Source: Hemerocallis citrina (Eukaryota; Streptophyta; Magnoliopsida; Asparagales; Asphodelaceae). From it: a DNA stretch of 64,000 nt. Both the position numbers and the translations under genes were made by a program. The stretch is taken from the NCBI GenBank assembly GCA_017893485.1, contig CM030358.1:146819393-146883392 (forward strand), written 5' to 3'. This document shows, in pieces, positions 1 to 10,300 of the stretch; the stretch's first letter is position 1; each line of letters begins with the position of its first letter. The notes below the pieces were generated by a model that had not been told where the DNA came from, did no database searches, and saw only the letters and a list, made by a program, of their open reading frames with translations.

Positions 1-534
1 TGACTGTTTAATCTATCTTATAGACCATGCACCACCTTTGTAGATTGAAACAGCAGAAAGTTTTTGCACCAGTGAAAGACTACCATTTAAAGCTATATGA
101 ATACTAAGGATTTGATATTGAGAAAATTTTCAGTATTGTTCAACTTCAGATTTTCTTGCTCATAACATTGAATATTCTCTTGATTGGCAAGTCTTCTTTT
201 CCCTATGAATGGTAATCTTTCACTAATGCAAAAACTTTTTGCCAATTTAGTTGTCTTATTTTGTTTTTTTTTTTGTTTTTTGGGGGACAATGTCCATAAG
301 CCCACACTCACATATGTTTTTCTCCATAAAGGGAAACGATGCAAGGCAGTTATGAACTCCCAGCCTCTAGCTCACTAGTGAATCGGCTTACCACGTAATC
401 CCAGTTAGACTAAAAGATCTAAGCAAACTTAAGACTAAAAATTAAGTCAACTATTAACTTCCCATCAAATTTGAACGAATTTATTTTAAAACCAGTGAAT
501 GTACTACAATATTTGTCTGCTACTCACTTCATGG
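1..534. other. Non-coding, probably intronic
   Basis: No exon of the neighbouring UBC gene and no other gene could be read here on either strand. The stretch is AT-rich with short poly-T runs. Because the UBC25-like gene continues leftwards, this is most likely part of its fifth intron, but that is inference. Confidence 0.4.
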
Positions 535-1130
535 CAAGGTTTTAAATCTCGGATTTCGGACTCGTCTCGGCAAGGAGTATTTCGTCTCGACTCTCGAATC
601 GGAGATATCAGAGAAGATCTCGGGGAAAGGTGATCATCTCGGATGTTCATTTCAGACACTCAATAAACATATTGTTTTTGTTAGTAAACAAGATATTATA
701 TGTTCTACATATCATTTATCATATAAAATATTGTATAATGTAACTAATGACATGAATCAATCACGGTAAATATTCGCAGAATTTAACAACAATATAAAAG
801 ATAATGTAATATAAGTATATAACTAAATTGAATTTGCACTAATTAGAAAAAATTATATTAGTTAATAAACTTACTTGACTTTGCATATACACAAACAATA
901 GAGCGACGAAACCCTCACATTGTCTTAAGCTTAAGGTCATATATTGAAAGACTTATATGCAAAAAGTAAAACAAAAAGTTATATATTCACAATAACATTA
1001 GTGTCTATTTTGGCCAATATTTCGGCCGAAATCTAGACATTTCGGTCCAAAACGATATAGAGTATAAATTCTGTGATTTCGTATTTGCAAGCTAGCCAAA
1101 ACAAAATTTCGGCCAAAATTTAAAACAGTG
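535..1130. mobile_element. hAT-like MITE in UBC intron
   Basis: The element starts CAAGGTTTTAAAT and ends ATTTAAAACAGTG, which are imperfect terminal inverted repeats. It is flanked by an 8-bp direct repeat, cttcatgg (527-534) and ctttatgg (1131-1138), matching at 7 of 8 positions. Eight-base duplications are typical of the hAT superfamily. The inside has repeated CTCGG and TTTCGGCC words and no coding capacity. It lies downstream of UBC exon 5, so within the next intron. Confidence 0.5.
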
Positions 1131-1362
1131 CTTTATGGTGCATTTAATACACATCAATAAGTCAGCATTCCTTTCACAAGTTTTACAGTAACTCTACTGT
1201 GGTAAGAAGTATAAAATTTACTTCTGAAGATTAGTGGGAAGCCTCACAAGTTCACCCAAAGTTGTATGTTCATACAGTTTTTAGTTTACAAGAAAATAGT
1301 AGCTACAGTTAGTTATTTGACTAAAATCCTACTGATGAGGAGATATAGGAAAAATAACTTAC

Positions 1363-4300
1363 CCGGTAGATCTTTCTCTAGGACTTTCCACTCATGCTGA
1401 ATCCTCTTTGCCCAATCTTTTGAAGGCTATCATAATAATGCCATTAGATGACGGACAAGATACATGAAATCATAAGAGATGAAAGGAATGAAATCGTAGG
1501 GATATACTTGGGAGCTTACCTTTTTTACTACCCCTTTAATATTTTCTGCCTTGGCAAAATAATGGTCATAATCACCTTGAACAGTATCAAACTGTTTGAA
1601 AGCTTTAAATTTCAAATCAATTGCATCTTCAGTCACTAACTTGGGCTTTTTCCAACTTGACTCTTCCAGAGCAGGCTTCTGCAAACATGACACACTTGCC
1701 TCAACCCCAGGTGGCAGGTTGAAGTCATCAAATTTAGCAGCCAAATTAAAATTGCTATCGTTCAAAGCAAAATCTGTATCAAACTCATGTGCACCATAAT
1801 AGTCATCATCAAAGTCGTAGTCATTATAATCAAATCCATTAACCAAGTCGAAGTCCAGTGAACCCAAATTGGAACCATTAAGAATATCCAGTGGAGCAAC
1901 ATCCTCAAATAAATTGTTTGCACTAGAAGTCACAAGTTTATTGGACAGATCATCCTATAAAATTAAACATTATTAAAATCACACAAGCAAACCAATATCA
2001 CTACAATCGAAAAAACTTTAAGATGTCTGAGCACGAAGTATTTGAGTAAGAGAAAAAAAACAGTAACTTGCACACCTTTGAAAACTTTTGCCAATCCTTG
2101 CCAAATTCCATAGGTTGCTTATTCTTGAAATTTGTAGTATCTTCATCCAGTAAAACAATTTCAGCATTATCATCTTCGTCGACATCAATTATCTCATGCG
2201 GAACAACCTAGAACACAGAAAGAAGTTGCAAGTTCAGCAAATATATCTCATAGCACAGATGATACAACAAGAACGAGTATATAATTAGTTATCCAACTTA
2301 ATACTATGGTTTATTTTCAAGTCATGCTTTGACAGTCTCGAATTTTCAAGCCAGTTCCATCCATCACTATAATAAAGCAATTGCCACCAGATTTTGTTCC
2401 AAGTTTCTATGCTTCACTGATTGAACTGCATTAGACGAACTACAATTTTAAACATGAAAATAAGAGGCAGGGAACGTTTAAGAAAGACTCCCCTATGGGG
2501 TGGGGACCCTTACCTTGAGAAACATGAGCAACTGAACTTTGTTACATGGAAGACAAGCTCGACTATCTTCGTGACACAAGCAGCGTCACTTTTGTAGCAT
2601 GACATGATGCTTAACAGAAACTAGAAGTGCACCATGACGCTACAATATAGATAAAAGCGCCAAGCTATTCGCTTTTTGGGATTAGTGTAGCTATGTCATT
2701 TTTTATAGGATTAATTTGTCACCTAATTTAAAATGAAAAATTTATCCTCCCACAGTCTCGTTTTTCCTCATGTGTTCTCATCAGGCATGTGCAGCAAACA
2801 AGTTGTACAACTTACTCTGCCAGTAGTTTCATTAGTGAAGAAGTAAAGGGAAGCGGCAAGTATAGAAAGGTGGATTTGGTATTGATTTGCTGGCAGAACT
2901 ACTGTTAGTTAAAAGAAAGAGTCAACATCTGGATTTTAGTTTTTACTATGTACCTTTCCTAATCTAGTTTGCAAAGCGGCAAGTATAAAAAGGTGGATTT
3001 GGCATTGATTTGCTGGCAGAACTACTGTTAGTTAAAGAAAAGTGAAGACATCTTGATTTTAGTTTTTACTATGTACCTTGTCAAATCATTTTATTATTTA
3101 CAATATATAAGTAAGTTCTCTGGGTGTAACATGGGTGTAACATTGCCTATGACATTGCCTGATAATTTGTATTAGTATTCTATTTGAACTTTTCCCTCTC
3201 TATAATTATTTTGCTATTCATCAATATATATTTTAAATTTTCAAAAAAATGAAAATCATGTTGTTTACAATTTACAGTATACTAATGTTGAATTTTGTTT
3301 CTTATAGGTGGCTCCTTATCAAGGTTACAAAAAAGGGAAATGAGAGCAAATGGGCAGGCACTTTAAGGCTTTTGTAAGATTTTTCCTGTTTAAATGGGGT
3401 AAAAAATACGGTTGTCAATTTTTTCATTAAAAATATTTTAGAAATAGGAAAAATGAAGGATATAGAATATAAAAATTCTACAAACAAATGGAAAAATATA
3501 TGGAAAATGTCAAATATAGAGTTCATCATATGATATATCATATAGACAAATAATAATAAATTTGATGGTCCATAACTCCATAGAAAAATTATGTAAGAAT
3601 GAAAGTATACCTGGAAGGGTTCATTATATGGATAACAGTTTGGGTTATAATAGAATTATTTGATAAAAATTCAAAACCCAAGCCCAAAACAGTTTTAAGA
3701 AAAAACCCTTTAACCCCTTGAATCGGTTTAATGCCCATTTAACCCGTTTTCTCACAAAAAATGGAAGGCACCATTATTAACCATCGTTTAACCCATAAAT
3801 GAAACGGTAAGCTTATAATCTGTTTAAACGAGTTTTTTACCCTTTTCCAAAACCACGGTCCCTATGATATAAGTTCTCTATTCTCAACATTACTCAAGGG
3901 ATCAACTACTACATATAACGATTTCTCCAAAAATTTCTTAGTGGGTTGAAAATAGTTTTTTATAAAAAAAATATGAAAGTATTATATATTTAAATTGTCG
4001 ATTTTGTTCAAATCATTTACTTCAATTATTTTCAATAGTTCAAATTATATATACAATTGAAAAAGACAAGGAATGATTGCACTTTTGAAGATAATTGAAG
4101 TATAACAATTTGAACGAGATTGGTAATTCATAATACTTTCAAATTTTTTACAGATGCTTTCAATCCCCTAAGAATTTTATGAAAATTTTGTTATATAGAA
4201 GCTGACCTCTTAAGCAATGCTGAGAATAAAGAACTTATAGCACAGAGACCTACCTACGGAAAAAAAAAGTAAATTGCCATAGTGTAGGCATAAGCAACAT

Positions 4301-7300
4301 AATTTAATTTATTCAAAACTTAAAATCATATACGGATTAATAGCAAAATAATTATACATAGGGAAAAATTCAAATAGAAAATCAACAAACTTACAAATAA
4401 TCAGTCAACACTCAAGAGAACTTAATTATATATTGCAAACAATTAAATGATTTCAATATCAATTACTTGCAAATTAGGGGGGGGACCGTTTTACATACAT
4501 GAATACGAAAGATACATGGTAAAAACAAAAAATCGGAAGTCAACACTTCCCTTTCACTAACAATAGTTCTACATCCACCATTTCCCACCTCTTTGCTTTC
4601 CTCCCTGATGAAGTTGATAGGAGAGAGCAAGTCCTACAATTTTTTTGTTGCACATGCTCTATGAGAGCACAGTAGGAGAAACAAAATTGTGGGTGGATAA
4701 ATTTTCATTTTACATTAGGTGAGGAAAAACTAGCACAGGATACTAATTCTCAGAAAATAATGTAGCTAAACTATTTTAAAAAAGTAAACCACTATAATGT
4801 TTTTATCTATGTTATACTGTCATTATGCGCTTATAGTTTCTGCTAACCATCATGTCATGCAACAAAAGTGAAGTTGCTTATGTCATGAAGATAGTCTAGG
4901 CCGTTGAGTTTGTTGTCCGTATAACAAATACGAACTGCCATGCAACAAAAGCGAAGTTGCTAATGTCATGAAGATAGTCTAGGCTGTTGAGTTTGTCTTC
5001 CGTGTAACAAATATGAACTGCTTATGTTTCTATTCAAGGTTAGGGTCTGTTGGATAATGGCTCGATTCTGGTTCAGATGGTTTTGGAGTATCTGCAGCAA
5101 ATGAAAGTTACAGTATATCAGTCGACTGAATTGGAGGATCAGGCGACTGTCCAGAGAAGTTTCAAAGGCTTGTGATACAGCAGCAGCAGTCGACTGCCCA
5201 GTCGACTGCCCTGAACAAGACCAGTCGACTGCTTAGGTGACCAGTCGACTGTGTACGGAATTTTGAACTAGAAAAGGCCCAATTCGAAATGGCCCAGTAG
5301 TTTTCTTATAAATACACTTGTTAGGGTTTTGTAATCTGTGACGAAATTAGAGACCCCTATTCGGTTTTGTAGCCGTCATCTTTTGTAAAGGGTTTGTTTT
5401 CGCCCATTGGTGATTATTTGAAGAAGAAGAAACCCCAACCGCCCCGTGGATGTAGGCATGAGTTTTGCCGAACCACATTAAATCTGTGTGTCCTTGTGTT
5501 GGTTTGTTTTTCTGTGTTTTTCTTCGCTGTTTCTCTCCTTGATTCCGCATTGGTTAATTAGTTTTGTATTCCGCGCACAACAAGTGGTATCAGAGCTGTC
5601 CGTTCGACCTAGAGGGAGATGACGGGTGATGCAGATGCAACCAAGGATGTTGTGGGATCAAGTTCGTCCAGAACAACGATTCACAACGCAAAATTTGAAG
5701 TTAAAAAATTTGATGGGACAAACAATTTCGGGATGTGGCAATGTGAGGTGTTGGATGTTCTTGTTCAACAAGAACAAGATGTTGCTTTGGAGAAAGAAAA
5801 ACCAAAGGATATGTCCGAAGCAGATTGGAAGAAGTTGAATCGAGTTGCGTGTGGGACTATTCGGCTCTTTATTGCGAAGGCTCAGAAGTACGATTTGATG
5901 AGGGATACCATTGCTGCGGTGTTGTGGAAGAAGCTTGAAGACAAATACATGAGGAAAAGTTTGGAGAATCGGCTGTATTTGAAGAAGAAACTTTTTCGCT
6001 TCACCTATACAGAAGGTATGTCTATGAATGCTCATGTTGAATCATTTAATAAATTATTGGCTGATTTGTTAAATTTGGATGAGCAAATTAAAGATGAAGA
6101 TAAAGCCCTAATTCTGTTGAATTCATTACCCGATAGTTATGATCATTTAGCAACAACTTTAATATATGGAAAGGATACTGTGAAATATGAAGATGTTGTA
6201 AATGCTTTGTTGAATAATGAAACTAGGAGAAGGGATAAAATGGTTGATAGAGAAACTTCTGAAGCATTGATTGTAAGGGGCAGGACTGAGACCAGATCTG
6301 AGTCCAAATCTGGGAAAAAGGGAAACAAATCTCGTTCCAAATCGAGAGGAGTTTCGAAGGACAGGAAAATACCGGCCAAAGATGAATATGCTTTCTGTCA
6401 TGAAAGGGGGCATTGGAAAAAGGATTGTCCAAAGCTACGAAATAAGGGAAATTCGACTGCAAATGTGACTGTTGATAATTTAGAAAGTGGCGAGGATTTT
6501 TCTTTTGCACTAGCTTCTAGTCCCTCACTTTATCAAGAAGTATGGTTTCTTGATACAGCAGCCTCCTATCACATGTCTTGGAAAAAGGAGTGGTTTACTT
6601 CTTTGGAGTATATGGATGGTGGTGTAGTTTTGATGGGAAATGATGCACCTTGTAAGAAGGTAGGAATCGGGAAGATTGAATTGCTAATGCACGATGGTCT
6701 TATTAGGGAGCTTTCAGATGTATGGTATGTTCCAGATTTGAAAAAGAATTTGATTTCACTTGGTGCTTTGGAGGCCAGTGGATTGAAATTTGCCAGTGAA
6801 GGTGGCATTCTGAAGGTGACTAGCGGATCACTCGTGGTGATGAAAGGGCAAAGAAAAAGGAACTTGTTTTTCTTGCAGGGAAAAACATATTTGGGTGAGG
6901 CTGCCAGTGTAACTGAAAGGCCTAAACAGGTTGTTCCCGACTCTACTAGGTTGTGGCATATGCGACTCGGGCATGCAGGAGAAAAGGCCTTGCAGGGGCT
7001 TGTGAAGCAAGGGTTGCTTAAAGATGCTAAAGGGTGCAAGTTGGAATTTTGTGAACATTGTATTTTGGGTAAGCAAACTAGGGTGAAATTTGGTACAGTT
7101 GTACATCAGACAAAGGGTATCCTCGATTATGTGCACACAGATGTTTGGAGCCCTACTCAGACACCTTCTATGAGTGGTAGACACTGGTTTGTTACATTTG
7201 TGGATGATTACTCCAGACGAATTTGGGTATATACCATGAAGCACAAAGATGAAGTTTTGACATTGTTCACAAGTTGGAAGAAGAAAGTTGATAATCAGAC

Positions 7301-10300
7301 TGGGAGGAAGATTAAGGTTCTGAGGTCAGATAATAGAGGGGAATACAAGAACGATCCGTTTCTGAAATTGTGTGAAGATGAAGGGATCCAGAGGCACTTC
7401 ACAGTTAGGAAGACTCCACAGCAAAATGGGGTTGCAGAAAGGATGAACAGAACCTTACTTGAGAAGGTGAGATGTATGTTAGCACAGTCTGGATTGAAGA
7501 AGACATTTTGGACAGAAGCTGTTATATATGCAAGCCACATTGTCAACCGTTTACCATCAGCAGCACTTGAAGGCAAAACGCCTATTGAGGTATGGAGTGG
7601 TAAACCTGCATCTGATTATAGTTTTTTGCATATATTTGGTTGTCCTGCTTATTTTCATGTAACTGAAACTAAACTTGATGCAAGAGCCAAAAAGGCTATA
7701 TTTGTTGGTTTTAGTACTGGTGTCAAAGGTTACAGGTTGTGGTGTCCAGAACAGAAGAAGTTAGTAATCAGCAGAGATGTGACTTTTGATGAGACCAGCA
7801 TGATTAGCTCGGGACAGTCGACTGGTGGTATGGGACAGTCGACTGGTGAGCAGCAGAAGAGTGGGACAGTTCTCCAACAGGTGAGTAGCAGAATCTCGGG
7901 ACAGTCGACTGATGTACAGGAGCAGTCGACTGGTAGTCTAGAACAGCAGAAGAGTGGGAGCTCGGGACAGTCAACTGTTGGCAATAACCAGTCGACTGGT
8001 AGGAGAGTTCTCCAACAGGTGGAGTTAGAAAAGTTGTCAGTTGAAAATCCTGTTCCTGTCCAAGATGAAGATGATGTGGTTGATACTGAGAATGATGAAG
8101 AAGTTCCTATCCAGCAGGAAGAATCAATTGCAGTAAGAAGGCAAAGAAGAGATATCAAACGACCGTCTCGCTTTACAGATACAGTTGCATTTGCTCTTCC
8201 CATTGTGGATGATGAAGTTCCCTCCAACTTCAAAGAAGCTACTAGAAGTTCAGAAAATGCAGATTGGAAAGTTGCTATGGATGAAGAGATGAACTCTCTT
8301 CATAAGAATAAGACTTGGGATCTAGTGCAACTACCAAAGGGGAAGAAAGCAATTGGTTGCAAGTGGGTGTATACGAAGAAAGAGGGTCCAAAAGGCAGTG
8401 TTCGGTTCAAGGCTAAACTAGTTGCAAAGGGGTATGCTCAACAGGAAGGTATTGACTATAATGAAGTGTTCTCTCCAATTGTGAAGCATCCTTCTATTCG
8501 GATTTTGTTAGCTTTGGTAGCACAGTTTGATCTTGAATTGACACAGATGGATGTGAAGACTACATTCTTACATGGAGATCTAGATGAAGAAATATATATG
8601 TTGCAGCCAGATGGGTTTAAGACAGCTGGGAAGGAAAGTTGTGTTTGCAGGTTGAAGAAGTCTCTCTATGGGTTGAAGCAATCTCCAAGGCAGTGGTATT
8701 TGAGGTTTGACCAGTTTATGAAAGTGCAAGGATATTCCAGAAGTGAGTATGATCATTGTGTCTACTTCAGGAAGTTGCAGAATGGTTCTTTTATATATCT
8801 GTTATTATATGTGGATGATATGTTGATTGCCTCTAAAAATGCTAAGGAGATTCAAAATTTGAAGAATCAGCTGAGTTCTGAATTCGAGATGAAGGATCTT
8901 GGTGAAGCCAAGAAGATACTTGGGATGGAGATAGTTAGAGACAGGGCAAAGGACATAGTGAGTTTGACACAGAAGCAATATCTTTTGAAGGTGCTGAAAC
9001 GGTTTGGTATAGATGAGAAAACTAAACCAGTTAGCACACCCTTAGCCAGTCATTTCAGAATTAATGCTTCTCAGTCTCCAAGTACAGATGAAGAGAGACA
9101 GTATATGGCTAATGTACCTTACACTAGTGTGGTTGGCAGTTTGATGTATGCCATGGTTTGTACTCGACCAGACATCTCTCAGGCGGTGAGTATGGTTAGT
9201 CGATATATGCATGATCCAGGCAAAGAGCATTGGCAAGCAGCTAAATGGATTTTGAGGTACATAAGTGGCACCACAGATGTGGGTTTGAAGTTTGAAAGGG
9301 ATGACAATATTAGCAAGTTATTGGTGGGTTATGTTGATTCTGACTATGCAGGTGATCTAGATAAGAGGCGGTCTACTACAAGCTATTTGTTTACTATGGC
9401 TAGAGCACCTATAAGTTGGAGGTCAAATTTGCAGTCCACTGTAGCGTTGTCTACTACTGAGGCTGAATACATGGCGGTTGCTGAGGCCATGAAGGAAGCC
9501 ATTTGGATACATGGACTTTTGAAGAGCTTGGGAATTCATCGGGAGAAGGTGGAGGTACACTGTGACAGTCAGAGTGCTATTCATTTAGCGAAGAACCAAG
9601 TTCATCATTCGAGGACCAAACATATTGATGTCCGTTATCATTTTGTGCGTGATTTGATAAAGGATGGTGATATTCATTTGGTGAAGATTGGAACAGCTGA
9701 TAATCCTGCTAATATGTTGACCAAAATTGTTGGGGCAGCCAAGTTCAAGCATCGCATGAACCTGGCTAATATTTTGCATGTTTGATGATTTGGAATGGGC
9801 GGTTGAAATGGTGCTTCGCTATTTGTTTGCCTAGTATGTGATATCATACTAAGGTGGAGTTTGGTTTGTTGTTACATTTGGTGATGAGCAGTTGTTTTGG
9901 AGTATTTGTGGAGATTGCTTGGGCTACTTGGAAGATTTCACCAAGGTGGAGATTGTTGGATACTTGGAAGATCTCGCCAAGGTGGAGATTGTTGGATAAT
10001 GGCTCGATTCTGGTTCAGATGGTTTTGGAGTATCTGCAGCAAATGAAAGTTACAGTATATCAGTCGACTGAATTGGAGGATCAGGCGACTGTCCAGAGAA
10101 GTTTCAAAGGCTTGTGATACAGCAGCAGCAGTCGACTGCCCTGAACAAGACCAGTCGACTGCTTAGGTGACCAGTCGACTGTGTACGGGATTTTGAACTA
10201 GAAAAGGCCCAATTCGAAATGGCCCAGTAGTTTTCTTATAAATACACTTGTTAGGGTTTTGTAATCTGTGACGAAATTAGAGACCCCTATTCGGTTTTGT

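Noticed and set aside
9854..10117. 87-aa frame spanning the Copia 3' end
   Set aside because: It crosses from the untranslated tail through the duplicated polypurine tract into the LTR; not a gene.
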